A stretch of 64,000 bases of DNA, taken from positions 30,852,352-30,916,351 of the forward strand of contig NC_044601.1 in the NCBI RefSeq assembly GCF_901933205.1, given 5' to 3'. Within the stretch, counting starts at the first letter, position 1. Each line of letters opens with the position of its first letter. The DNA is from Camarhynchus parvulus. Lineage: Eukaryota > Chordata > Aves > Passeriformes > Thraupidae. Below, piece by piece: positions 50,443-63,119 of the stretch. Under the pieces are notes generated by a model that was given only the letters and a program-made list of their open reading frames with translations, was not told the origin of the DNA and did not search any database. The position numbers and the translations under genes are program-made.

Positions 50443-52849
50443 GCTTTTCTCAAAATACAAAGGGGTGGGAAAATCTTAGATTAAGTCCTATAATTTTACC
50501 TTAATTTTGAGAAATCTGAAAGGATATTTTATAGCTATAAGCCAGCTGGCTATAAGGCAGCAAGTTTCAAGTGGCAGAAAATTTCCTTATGTGTGTGTAC
50601 AGCTCACCAGGGACATGAACAAGAACATATGATTCCTGCTATGACTAATTGAAACACATCTGAATGAACATCATCATAACAGAAGGATATGGGAGCTGTG
50701 GGTGATGACATCAGGCAGGCCGAGTGTGAAATGCATACCAGGGCCAGATCTGAGAGAGGGAAGAGACAGAAGATCCAATGGGGTTTTTTTTATTTTAAGG
50801 GATAATTATTGATCCATCCATTTAAGGATTAGCCATTCACAAGTCCAGTGAAAAAATGGTCCTGATACTGAGGCAGCAATAGTCAGCTCACAAAATGCAG
50901 GAGTGGGTAGGTCACCTTGTCTTATTCCACTCCTATTTGCAAACCCTTGCAGCAAATCAAGAATCTAGTCATGCACAGAGTTCAAAACTGCTGTGGGATG
51001 ACTCTAAAAATATCATGGAAAAATTTCACCCCAAAATCAATGTAAATACCTATCCCAAGGCAGAAAAACATAACCTGACTAAACTGCAGTAGGGTATACT
51101 TTCTGTTGTTCTTTTGGTCTCCTTCTAAGAGGAACATAAAAGAGATTTTGATAGCTGTCTAGAGAATTTAATTCTTACTGAAAAGAAAAGTAATTGAATT
51201 TTTCCGAAATTAAACTTTTCTTAGAAATCCTAAGCACTCATCAGAATTGTTAAAAAGATGGGGGGTATCCTAAGTATATTGTGCTTCCTGGCAAAAATAA
51301 CTTTGCAAGATCAGACTCACCCAGCTTACTTCACAAGTGCTTCCAGTAAGAGTACACATATAAAACTGGGCAAAATGTATCTCCCCATGCTGTGTATAAA
51401 ACGATCTTTTTCAAGATATAAAAAGCAGAGATCTTTAAACTGGCTCAAATGATTATCTCCTCCCTGTCTTCTTCCCTCTATTTTGTGTTTCAGCTTAGAC
51501 ATTATTTTACAGCTCTGTTAGAGATCCAGGATGTGTATGAAAAAAAATCCAGCTTTAAAGTAACTAAGTGTTTAGTGGAAGAAAGAGGCTTGTTAGTTTT
51601 CCTGTGAGCACTACTCCTGCATGAAATTCTGAAATGTAAAGCCATGAAATACCTGGATTCTCTCTGTCTTAATCTGTTTTATTAATAGTTCACTACCCTG
51701 ACAGCCCAGCAGCCTACCCAGAGTGTCTTTTCACTCTGGGTATAAAAAGGCTTGTTGAGATTTTGATGTGAGTATAAACGACTTTAGGACTTAAAAAGAG
51801 CACATGTATCTTTGTGACAACTCAGCTAGCACAGGAAAGACACCTTCCCTTTACAGCCTTCCTATTTAAAGCAGAGCTAGCATGTGCCCTTCTGAAACTT
51901 GAGAGTGTGCAGGACTGAGAAACAGCCTTTAGACATCTAGTGAGACAGCTGGGACTGCAGCACTACCATAGCAACTCCTTCAAGTCAACGGGGCTTCATG
52001 ATGTTCTCCTCCCTGGATCAAAGCACCTCCATGCTTTTCCTTCACAGCAAGTATTGCCATATCATGAGGGAAAAGGTGACTGCAAGCTGAAATACCTTGA
52101 TGTATGTTGTCCATTTACATGGCTAAAATCAATAATGCCGCTAATTCATGGGTGATGGCTTTCCTCAAAGCCAGTTACAGCCAATGAAATAGGTGAAAAT
52201 AGGTACAGAACAAAAACCAGAACAAAAAATTAACTTGAAAAAAATTAATTGCATTGATTAGAGCATTTCAGAACAGGTTTCCATAATTCCTTCACTTCTC
52301 CAGAATTCTCTGTCCATTTTAGAGGAATGGATACCAAATGGCACTGTTATGATTCACTACCTATAGTCTAAACAATGCAGATTAAAGAAATCCCTGGGTT
52401 GCAAATGTATGAGTAATTATGCCTAAAGACAGTATACAGATCTAACTGGAATTCAGGCCGTAGGAGAGCAACAATATGTATCAGCATATAACTGGGGGGT
52501 CTTTGTTAACAGAGAGTGGCTCCTTCTGTATGCAGGAACAAAGATTTTAACTTCAGGAATACAACTTGAAGCTAATGTTGAAACTGATGTAAAGACATTT
52601 ACACTGCAGAGGAGGAAGCACAACTGCACAAGGTGTTCTGCAAGGGGCACAGATGAGGTGAAAAAAACACAAAGAAAAAGCATACAGGGAAAGCCCCCCA
52701 ACTTCCCATTGCTGCCCTACTAGCAGGTCTCATAGTTCTGCCCACTGCACAGGAGACCAAGTAAGAAACATGGAGAATGGATGTTTCATGAAAAAGTTTA
52801 TTTATCTCTGGTGTACATCCCAGCTGTGGATTAGAATTCATACCCTCCC

Positions 52850-52866
52850 AAAAAAAAAAAAAAAAA
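52850..52866. repeat. Poly-A run (17 bases)
   Basis: Uninterrupted A homopolymer about 50 bases before the CTCF-like motif at 52,916. No source element recognised. Confidence 0.95.
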
Positions 52867-52915
52867 CAAACCTTGGAAAGACTGAAATATTTACATACCA
52901 AATAAGTCTTTAATG

Positions 52916-52929
52916 CTACCATCTGGTGG
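52916..52929 (-). promoter_or_regulatory. CTCF-like binding motif
   Basis: On the minus strand the site reads CCACCAGATGGTAG, matching CCASYAGRKGGCRS at 13 of 14 positions (T in place of C in GGC). The orientation is convergent with the plus-strand motif at 43,952. Confidence 0.45.
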
Positions 52930-53452
52930 TGACAGTTGCACTGAGACTAACAATCACTTCATCTGAGAATCTCAGAGTGAAAATTTACTTACTATATTAA
53001 CAAAGTAAATATGTAATATGGAAAATGCATTCTGAATCACAGCAACTGTGTAGTCCGGTATTTTGTGTCCACTGGTAGCAAATGTAAAAGGCTACCTCAT
53101 CGGCATACATTTGCTGCTGTACATTCGCCATCCTCCCCAGCGACCACCAGTCAGAATAGATCTGAGGGCAGATCCCTGCCTGCTGCCCTTAGCAGCTGAG
53201 TGAAATAATCTTCGATATAAAAGCATATAATATATATTTGTTTTAAATTGTTTTGCCAATGATAAAGTAAAAATCCAGATATGCTGTCCAAATGCTGTGC
53301 ATTAGTAAAGAAATTTTTTACACACTTCTGCTAGTCTGAGTAATCTCAAATTTTTCTGGAACATCCAACATGTCAGAAGCCTAAGCATGACAGAGAGAAG
53401 CTTTGCTAAGCTGTTTTTAAGATGATTATCATAATTTTACTGTTGCAATCAT

Positions 53453-53480
53453 TATTGTTATTATTATTATTAGTATTATT
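53453..53480. repeat. Interrupted (ATT)n tract
   Basis: ATTATTGTTATTATTATTAT and a following AGTATTATT form a short imperfect ATT microsatellite. Confidence 0.9.
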
Positions 53481-53822
53481 CAAAATATAGTATTAAGCCT
53501 TACAGAACATAGGTTTTACTTTGAGAAGTAAGAATCAATTACATAGACATTTTCAAAATAAGACTCTGAGGGTATTAAAAAAAAATCTTCCTTTTGTTCT
53601 ACAAGCACAAGTTTTGACTATACTAATGAAAAAATATCTTCCCTTACTGTTTGTTCTGCTGAATACATTAATTTTTAACTGGTTCCTCATATCTATTTGT
53701 GCAAAGTTCTCACAGGGATAAGCAATACTACAGCTTGGTTGTTATTGGCAGGTTTTTGTGTGTTTTATTGCATTTTGTTTCATTTTGGTGTTTGGTTTGT
53801 TTTTTTCCAGAAACATCCAGCT

Positions 53823-53870
53823 GTTTACTTTTTTGTTTACTTTTTTGTTTACTTTTTTGTTTACTTTTTT
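53823..53870. repeat. Four-copy perfect tandem repeat, 12-base unit
   Basis: GTTTACTTTTTT is repeated four times without mismatch, followed by a T-rich tail. The multiple of three keeps two plus-strand frames open across it, which explains the repetitive YFFV peptide pattern of the open frame at 53,697-53,993. Confidence 0.95.
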
Positions 53871-55578
53871 TTTCTTCTTTTTTGTCATCCCCCAACTGTG
53901 CTGAGGAATCTTTTTAACAAGGGAGGACTTGTGAAAAGTTTTGGGACAGACTGCGTGAGACCAACACAGAAATGGGCAGGGAGTGCTTTGTAAAGGTATC
54001 TCTGTCCTCTGCTCTCTTGCATTCAGGTGTTACACTATTTAAATTTGCATGTAGCAAGGTATGAACAGGGGGTTAATACACCAGTTCTGACCAACTCCTG
54101 AGACCAACTTCTGCGGAGAGAAGCCTTGCAGAGCCACATTATGTTTCCTGAGACTAAGCAAAGATGTGACACAAGAAGTTTACCAAGGTTCAGTATCAGT
54201 TAATAAATAATGAGAAGTTTTGTTGTCCCATGTAAAGTGTCATTGCTGCCAACAGGTAAACTTTGCTTCTCCCCTCAGCCTGTTTTAAAGCCCTTGGAAC
54301 TGATTTATAAACAAGAGAGCTAAAGAAGAAGACATCTACATAGCAGGATCTGCAAGGGAAGACAAAACTGAAAGCAGCATCTTACTGAGAGGATTTGAAA
54401 AAGCAGAGAAAAGCATGGAAAAGAGATGAATAGTGAAAAAATGCCAGAAGCAGCACAAAGAGGTGGAAAACAAAGGTGAAAAATAGCAACAAGATCCTTT
54501 TAAATACACGGGGAACTAGAGCATGGGGATATTTTGTTTAGTGTCAAGTCCTTTGCTTAAAAGAGACCCCATGAGCCCACTAAGTTAGAATATAACTCAG
54601 GCATACTTCTTTAGCTATGACAAATATTTTTTCTGTGTCTTTCAGCCCTGTTCATGCTCTGAGAAGTTGCTGTGCCACTGTGTTGCGTACTGCAGTCAGA
54701 CTTCCCTCTTTTTGGCTGCGTACAGGACAGTTTCCGCTTCTTTGGCTCAGGGTTGTTGAGGCAGTCTGACATGAACAGTAATCAGAGTGTCTGAAGTCAC
54801 TGGCATGTGCTGTGGGATGTATTTGTTTTGTTTTCCTAAGCACAGAGAGTTTAAGATACATATTGCTGAGCTTAAGATGTTTTTCTGCCAAAGCATATGG
54901 GCAGCTCATTTTTGAAAAAAGAAGGAAATAAAAGCAGAGAACTGTAGTAATGGACTCTAGGAGCTGGACTTTTTAAAGATAAAAAGGGAAAGAAGCAGTC
55001 ATTCTTGTTCCTTGATTCAGAGAGGAAATCAATTTCATCTATCATGATCTTGATAAAATTTTTAAATAAAGTTATTTCAATATAATTTTCTTCAGTAATG
55101 CTTCAAACAGGCTTAGCACGTAGCTTCACAGATAGCAAACATTAGGAAAACAATTTCTCAACAGTAAAGCACCTACAATACTCTCAGTTTCATTTCTACC
55201 CATAAAAGATTAAAGTCAAACTATGGGTAAATGCAGTTTCAAGCTTTCTTTCTGGTATAAATAAAAATCATATCAGATAAAATTTTAATCTTCAAACTTT
55301 GGATGACTGTGTACAAATGTATACTGTTGACTTTGTTAACATTCAGTTGGATGGCTCAGTAAGAAGAGGCCCAGGTTTTAATATAGCTAGTGTATCAAAA
55401 TACAGCCCTGAGACTTGTCCTTGACCTGCATTAACTTCACATATAATTAAAGTGTAATTACTACTTCAAACCCCTTCAGTAAAAAGGGACCTCATGACTT
55501 CTAGAATCTTACTGTGATGAAGAAACTTTCTGGAAATAAACTTTCTCTCTTTACCAGGTTGGGTCATGGGAATTTCAA

Positions 55579-55627
55579 CCTGCACAGCAGCTCTGAGCAC
55601 AGCAGCTCAGAGATTTACCTGTGCAGG
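55579..55627. repeat. Nested inverted repeat (hairpin)
   Basis: Outer arms CCTGCACAG (55,579) and CTGTGCAGG (55,619), inner arms CTCTGAG (55,591) and CTCAGAG (55,606), with an 8-base loop CACAGCAG. Both arm pairs are perfect; an asymmetric internal loop (3 against 6 bases) separates them. At 49 bases it is shorter than a usual microRNA precursor. Confidence 0.85.
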
Positions 55628-57191
55628 AGACCAGGTGGGAGAGAGAAAGTGATGAAATGTACCTGGTGATAGGCTTGTAACATGAACATCCCATACTGGA
55701 GAACTGGACATCAGTACACATCTTGACTCATCTTTAAGGGTAAATTACTGATTCTCTTTCATAACTCCTGTCAAATCCTGAGTACTCTCTCTCCCTTGTG
55801 GTGTTTCAGTCATCATCTGAGAATGCAATTTCCTGTTCCACTTTTTTATCTCTAAAAACATCTACAAAAATAATGCTCATTATTCAAATGGTGGCTGAGC
55901 CATTGATTCCAAAGGAGTGAGTAGTATAAATATTTACTTAAACTTGCTTTGCTTTCTATTCCTCGTCTATTTCCCCAGTTCCAAAGGTTTGCCAGAAGCT
56001 CTAGCGCTTGTGTTACAAGATGCCTTTGAATATATAATACCTTGTACCTAAATTAAAGATGACCACTTCCCGCCTTGCTGCCTCCACAGTTTAGGCCAGT
56101 CCTGTGCCACAGTTTGCTATTCCTCACAGCTCAAACCCAGGTGACACTCACACACCCCACAGCCAACTGATAACTGGTTTTTAAAATAAAATGCTACGTT
56201 TGCATGCAAATGTAGTATCTGCATTTTAATGAATCCTTTTTTTCAAAACCACAATAACTCTTTAATTTGATTTCCAAAAAATGTGCAGTTTTGACGGAAT
56301 AAATCAACCATAACCCTGAGGTATGGTAGCTCCTGCTGTAATGTGATTTACGGCTGAGATGTAAGTCCTGGTAACAGACAAGTTAATTGGGGGAGCTTAT
56401 ATCAGCTGATAAAACTGTGGCTCCTGATGCTGAATCTCTCTTTCTTTGTACCTTCTCACTTCTTTGCAGCATCTGCCAAATTTAGGTTAGTCCCTCTCCC
56501 TCTTTTTATAAATAGTGCACCTGAGGAAAAAATACATCGGACTCTGCCTGGACTACATCTGACAACACTGCACATTCATATACCATTTGATTAGTTGATG
56601 CTCCCACCAACAGCAAATAATTATACTTACCGTTTTCTGCTATTCCAATGTCCTTTCTGTTCTCTATGTCTTTCTTTTTTTAATTTCCTAAATATATTTC
56701 TTTTCCCTCTCTGTTATAACCCGGTTAAAAAGAAAATTAAAAAAGGAGGAATAAAATCACCTTTCAAGGTTTAAGGCAAAGTAAGTCTGAGTAGTTCTTT
56801 CTCAAAAGCATCTGTGACTCAGAAAAACACCACATCAAGAGAAGTGATGATGATCTAAGTTGCAGCAGTTGAGTTTTTTTCAGATCCAGTCCACAAGAGA
56901 TAGAAAAGTCAAGTCTGAAGGTAGGGTGCAGAAAACACTTCAGCTCTTTCCCAACCCTGCAGGTTAGATTACACCACTTGGCATGAGCCTGAGACCTCTG
57001 AAAATGGATATGGAGTGAACCTCTCTTCAGACCAGGCAGATAAAACACTCAAACCATCCTCAAATGACATTACACAAAACTAAAAGAACCACACAAATAT
57101 ATATTATGAGATGTCCTCTTTACTCTGAAATACTCCTGATCCTCAAATATGCAGTGCTAGTGGGCTTGAAAGGATAAAAATTACCAAAATT

Positions 57192-57223
57192 AAAAAAAAA
57201 AAAACCAAACAAAAAAAAAAACC
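57192..57223. repeat. A-rich tract with CCAAAC interruption
   Basis: Two A runs (about 13 and 11 bases) separated by CCAAAC. Confidence 0.9.
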
Positions 57224-57720
57224 CTAGAAAGCAGAGAGTTAAAGCACATATTGCCCTATGTAGAAGTTGCTGCGTTAATTAGCCATGCCCTTTAATTTCA
57301 CCTATTCTGCCTTGGGATAGAAAAGGATCATTAACCTGAACACTGCAGTGACCTGACCTGGGGAAGTGGTATGCTTTGGAAGAACCTGATTTTAGAAGGT
57401 GATAAAATTTGGTTGATTATGTTAATAATGATGTCCAAATGCTTATCTTCAGCTCAAAAATACATAGAAATGGATTTCCATTTTGGTAGGAAATTAGATA
57501 GAGCAATACTTTTTTCTTCAGAAACTCAAAAAGCCAAGCTTCCTAAGCAACTAATAGCATAAAACATTTATTTACTTTAGTCCAAATGCCCTTCTGGGCA
57601 AAGCATGGTCTCCACTAGAAACTACACTGTGAAGTTACAGTAACTGCCTATCTTGCAAAACACATCAACCACAATTAAGCTAAGTCAGGTCACATCAAGT
57701 AGTCTTTGGATGCAAAAAGT

Positions 57721-57760
57721 GTAAGGTCAGATAGGAGAGACAGGTGTAAGATCAGATAGG
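57721..57760. repeat. Two-copy direct repeat, 25-base period
   Basis: GTAAGGTCAGATAGG (57,721) and GTAAGATCAGATAGG (57,746) differ by one base. Confidence 0.85.
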
Positions 57761-60275
57761 TCATGCTGGGGAGAAAATAAATAATGAAGTAACAGAAGGA
57801 GAAAATAAAATAATTAGGTTTGGGCTCCAAACCATGACACTACAAATAAAGGACAACCTGAATGTGTTCTGATTGGAAACTCCACAGGGTAGCTGTAAAT
57901 CCAAGTCTAATCAGAGGGTATATTGTTCTCTTCTCTGAGATGCTGTATTCTTTTTGGCCTTTTTATCAGTGTCGCTTATTAGCACACAGATTTAGGATTT
58001 TTTTCCAAGAGAGTTGCAATCTTCCCATAATAGTCTCTTCCACCTTTAAATGAGGGAGCTATACTAGCAATGATAAATTGAGCTTAATGAGATTTTTAAT
58101 GCCTGAAAATTAAATTCCATTTTCTTTAGACTCAACAAATACTACAGTGCTATTTCATTTGAAGATGCTAGGCAATCAGCAGTCTAAAAATTAATTTTTT
58201 TTCATTTATCTTTGCTTAAATGAAAAATAGTTCCACTTGGTTTAATATTACTCCCAGCTCCACTTTTTAAACTGGTTCTTATGATAACCTAAAATAACTA
58301 TCAATGAGAAATGTATACTGGAAAGATTTATTTTTTAGCTTAATACACTTGGAAGAACTGTGACGTAAGCTACAGCCTTACTCTTTAGAAGTTACACAGG
58401 GAAAGCTGATCTGCAGTTCCTAAGGGGACTGTATAAGCTGATCTTTTTGGGAAAATAGGTATAAAATTCTGCAGGTGTCCAGATAGTTTATCACTATCTT
58501 TCCAAGAAAGAAAAGAAGTTCACTGCTGAACATTCAAGAAAGAGCTAATAATGTTCATAAATGATATCTATTGTTATGTTTGATCCAAAAAAATTTGAGA
58601 TAAACACAAAAGTCAGTGTCAGTTACTGTAGCAGTAGAGTAAAAGACAGTCTAGCTGCCATGGGATTTTCAAATCTTTAGAGATAAAGGAGGTTAGCCTT
58701 CCTTGGAAGTTTATGATAATCCATGAATTAAAGGGATTTAAAATTGCTGAAGGAGAACAGATGAGTGTGGATACCATTTCTATAGTAACACATGTTGAGA
58801 GCTAAAGATAGCAATACAGAAAGGGTGTGTTTTGATTTTGATGAGTCAAGTCAGTCATGTGGATGAGTATGTACTTCAGCTTTCATGTATTGTCAAAATG
58901 ACAAATACATTTCTTCTTAATTATTACCCTAATTCAAGAGTATCTGATACAAGAGTGTTTTTGTAAAGAGCCTCTTGCAATTAATAACAACAACAGCAAT
59001 AAAAATGTATCTTTTAGAGTCCTATTAATGGAGAAAAAAAGGCTAGCATTATAAACTTGAACGTGTTGTGGAAAGCAAAGCACTAACTCAGTGTTCCTCA
59101 AATTAAGAAAATTAATTCCTGAGGAAAAGATCACAGTTACATAAGAACCAGAAAACAGGCAGGAAACAGAGTGTAACTTAGGGCTAAATGAATCCTTCAG
59201 AGAGGTCAAAACACAGAACTGATTCTGAATTGATTTCTTATTTCTTCCCCTCCCAGTCCTATGACTTCCCTATTCCATCAGTATAGAACTTTCCTTTAGA
59301 AAAAGTTAATTATTATACACTAGAGTAGACAGCATAGATTTACTTTCTAGTTACCCTCCTAGGACTTGCAAAGTAATTCAGATGATTCTAACTCTCGATG
59401 AAGAGAAGTCTATTGAAAGACATCAAAGTCTCTGAAGGAATAGTGGTGGTTTCTAAGAATCACATTCTAAGGATTTTGTATTTGCCAAAGTAGAAATATT
59501 TGGGAGACTCACAGAAAATAGCTTGCAAAACTTCAGCATTCAGTTCTGATATGTTTATCACCCAAATTTTTGAAAGTTTTGAAAAATGGGATGGATGCTA
59601 GTGTCTCGGGATGGTTCTGTTAAGGCAGGAATCATCTCCAAAGCCTACCATCATATCTGAACCACAGGGTAGTTTGGTGTCAAAATGACAGCTGTACACC
59701 AACCAACTTTGACAGTCTCAGCTTTCAAACTCCACTTAAGTGAAACAGAAGTAGGATGCTCTGGTATGGCACCAGAGCTTCTTTGAACACAGATGTATGA
59801 GGCAAGAAATTTAGCTGATTTCTGGATAACCTAACAGCATAACAACAGAGAAAATGCTGCTTGAGAAGACCTTCTAATAACGCCTCTATTTTTGAAGTGA
59901 AAAAACTAAAGCACAGACAGGTCGTTCTGGAAATCATACCCAAGGAGTCAATTAAAATGCTATGCAGCTGTTTGCAATAAAGACTGATCATTAAAATATG
60001 CTTTCATTAAAAATGGTGCTCAAACATCTCTTCACAAATCAACAATTTATTTACTGCACGTTTCTTTCTACCTATTATTTCAATCCATTATGTTTATTTT
60101 ATAAATAAACTAGTAAGTTGAAAGAGGACATAATATTGAGGACCCAAACATTTCATGCTACAAACACAGTGCTAGGCACCTAAAATATCTATTTGTTTTC
60201 CATAGACTTGTAACCTCCGTAAGTCCCTGCAGCTCTCAGAACAACCAGTTCACTCTCTCTAAGAATCCTGTGTTT

Positions 60276-60632
60276 CACAAAATCACTGACTCACAGAATG
60301 GGTCAGGTTATCTTAGAGCCCATGGCACAGGATTGTGTCTAGAAGATTCTTGAATACCTCCAGTAAGGGAGACTCCCCACCCTCTCTGGACAATCTGTTC
60401 CAGTGCTTGCTAACTCACACAGTAAAGTTCTTCCTCATGCTCATGTGGAATTTCCTGTACATAAGTTTCTGCCCATTGTCTCTTGTCCTGTTGCTTGGCA
60501 CCACTAAGAAGAGCCTGGATCCATCCTCTTGACACCCTCCCTAGACATTGGTGAGGTCCCTTCTGAGTCATCTCTTCTCTGACAAAGCTCAGGAGCTCCC
60601 TCAGCCTTTCCTCATAGAAGTGATGCTCCAAC
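60276..60632 (-). mobile_element. CR1: CR1 LINE, 5'-truncated copy of about 355 bases
   Basis: The 3' end is marked by CACTGACTCACAGAATGGGT. It continues with GCACAGGATTGTGTCTAGAAG, ACAATCTGTTCCAGTGCTTG, AGTTCTTCCTCATGCTCATG, TGCCCATTGTCTCTTGTCCT and AGCCTTTCCTCATAGAAG, all in CR1 order. A minus-strand open frame retains the EERLREL block of ORF2 at its beginning. It is a subfamily with a TCTGTGA-type end, distinct from the copies at 14.6 and 31.2 kb. Confidence 0.92.
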
Positions 60633-60732
60633 TTTATTTATGTTTTATTTATGTTTTATTTTATTTTACATTTTAAAATATTGGGCCATTTTATTAGGTG
60701 ACGATATCTCTTTTCATATGCCAGTCCTTTAC

Positions 60733-60742
60733 TTTATTATTA

Positions 60743-60773
<31 letters not shown>
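60733..60773. repeat. (ATT)n microsatellite
   Basis: About ten consecutive ATT units after a short TTATTATTAATT lead-in. Likely length-polymorphic. Confidence 0.95.
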
Positions 60774-60774
<1 letters not shown>

Positions 60775-62950
60775 ACATACAGAAAACAAAATTCTTTGGC
60801 ATTTTAAGAAAATTATGACTGAAATGTTTAATGGTACTAGGGAAATTTAAGTTTTAAACTTGGATGTACTTTTTCCCATGACCTCTCATAAGAAGATTTA
60901 GAGTAATGTTTTCTTTTTGTGAGTGGGAGCATTTTGGCTGGTTGGTTGGTATTGGTGCTTTTGTTATTGTTGTCGTTGCTTTTTTCTGTCTTCTGAGGGG
61001 GAGGTTTTGGTTTGGGGTTTTTGTGGTTTTTTAACTCAAACTTTCACCAGGTTTGTCAAGAAGTCCTACAAAGAAGCTCCTTTCAAATTATTTTTTGCCA
61101 TCCATTAGGCTAGTTCATAGATTACATATTCCTATACCCCCAAAGAGAGTCAGTTAGGAATATTACTCTCAGGCACTCTCATGAGAGGAAAATGGTATTG
61201 CTTTTAGCATGAAGGGAAGGGGAAGAAGAAGCTGGAGGAATGTATGGGGAACAGTGAGTAAGAGGAAGTGACTGCTCCAACCCAGAAAGTCCTCCCAGTA
61301 TGCAAACATGCAGCTCACCATATTATTGCTCCATGGTAGGAAATAGGGGAAAAACAGTGTAAAGGACGATGCAGGAAAGGGGAAAGTGCCAAGGAAAATG
61401 CCAGTGCCATGCTTCTGAAAGTCTCAGTACTTTGAACTGAATTCAGAGATACTAGAAGGAAGATTTCCATGTCTTTTCACTGACTCAGTTTGAAGTGTAC
61501 CACTTGACACTAAAGATTCATTCAATTAGACTTTCCTTTTCCTTTTATGCATCTACCACAACCAGAAGTCTGACTTTGTCATGTATTAAAGACATACTGG
61601 ACTCCTTGCTTTCCTGTTGTCATTTTGACTTAGGAAAAAAAATCTAATCAGTTACACAGTATGTGACCCTAAATTGTCTTGCTGGATGAGAAAGGAAAGA
61701 GGTAAGAGATATGATATCTTAGTAAAGGGAACATGAAACTGAAAACCTTCACATCTGTTTCTTCTGTTTAAAGAGAACTTTACGGTTTTCCTGTAAGATA
61801 AGTGACAACTATAAAAAAGAAATAAAACTGGCTGTTTTACATGATGTTCTTGCTCTGAGCTCATCTGATGTTCACTTGCCACCACATAACTGACTCATTC
61901 GCAAAAAGCTTCAAGATGCAGTGGTGAATAAACTACTGTAAAAACAAAACATGTTAATCTAATGCTATGCAAAGATCTGCTAGGACTAGTTCAACAGAAA
62001 AATAGCCAATTACTAACCTATGTGAAGATTTTACATTAGAAAAGCTTAAATGTGATTTTTTTTGCCATTATATCGACCTTTCCTTGTGGCCAGCTCTGGC
62101 CTTCAGAGTGCTTTTTGACTCCATTTTCTGGAGAACTAAGAGCTTGGGAAACACACTCAAGCAACTTGTTGACATTTCAGCCAAACTACTGTCAACCAAA
62201 TGCTGAAGATTAAAAGTTTAATCTTTTGCTTAAGTACTTGTGCTGTAATAAATCATTTGAAGTAGCTGCCTTTTGTGAAGTATCAAAAAAGATGTGATGC
62301 AGCACAAAGCATGTGTCTGAAATGGAGGGGTAAGAAGACAGGAATGTATAAGTAAACTGATAACCAACTTATTCATGGTCCCCCAACTTATTCATGATTC
62401 TCAGGGAAGCATGGCCATGTCCCTTAAATTCCCCTTGACAACAGCTCTGAAATGGACTCTGAAGAGAGTACATAGGAGAGGGAAGAAGCCTTTGAAGCAG
62501 GCTGTCCTCAGAAGAATTCTAGGCTTGCTCTGAAACGTGTGTTTCTCCTGATTTTATTCATTTTTATGACAAAAAACAGTACAGGGTGCTGCTGAAAGCC
62601 ATAATACTCCAGCTCCAGCTGAAGCATTCAACTCCAACTATCACTATTTTGTGATGGTTAATAGAAGGGACACTTTTCCTTGAATCCATGGTGGCACAAA
62701 GTGATGATGCCCTGCTGCAGATGGAAAAATAGTGTCTCTTGCATGACAACTGTTTATAGAAGGTTTTTTGTTTTGGTTTTGGTTGATATTTTTGTTGGTG
62801 GTTTTTCCCACAAAAATTTATAAAAATCTATTTCACGCTGATATTTGGCACTGGGGTTTTAAGTACCTTTTTCTTAAAGACACTTGAGTACCTTTATTTT
62901 CTTTCTTTCTTTTCTTCCAGAGGGTTGGAGTGTTGGCTTTTATTTTTTTG

Positions 62951-63119
62951 CTCTAAAATTCAAAGCATTAAGCTTCTGAATCTTTTTGAAATGTTTTTAT
63001 TTGCTTGTTTGCTTGCTTTCCTTTCTCTTTTTCTCCTGGTTTTTCCTTTGGGGATGGGGGAGAGTAGGGGCGATGTGTGTGGTGTTGTGGTTGGTTGCTC
63101 TAGAGTCCAAAGCATTAAG
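62951..63119. repeat. Imperfect direct repeat, 147-base offset
   Basis: The 22-base block beginning CTCTAAAATTC and ending AAAGCATTAAG at 62,951 recurs at 63,098 as CTCTAGAGTCC...AAAGCATTAAG, with four differences, and each copy is preceded by a GTTGG-rich stretch. A pyrimidine-rich tract and a G-rich tract (GGGGATGGGGG) lie between. Confidence 0.75.

Larger units (their letters stand above)
48365..60270. other. Noncoding stretch with simple repeats and one nested hairpin
   Basis: Twelve kilobases without a supported gene. Contents: 17-A runs at 50,426 and 52,850, a CTCF-like motif at 52,916, an ATT tract at 53,453, a 12-base tandem repeat at 53,823, a hairpin at 55,579, an A/C tract at 57,192 and a direct repeat at 57,721. 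A possible purine-rich minus-strand exon (56,631-56,710) is discussed in the findings. Confidence 0.5.
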
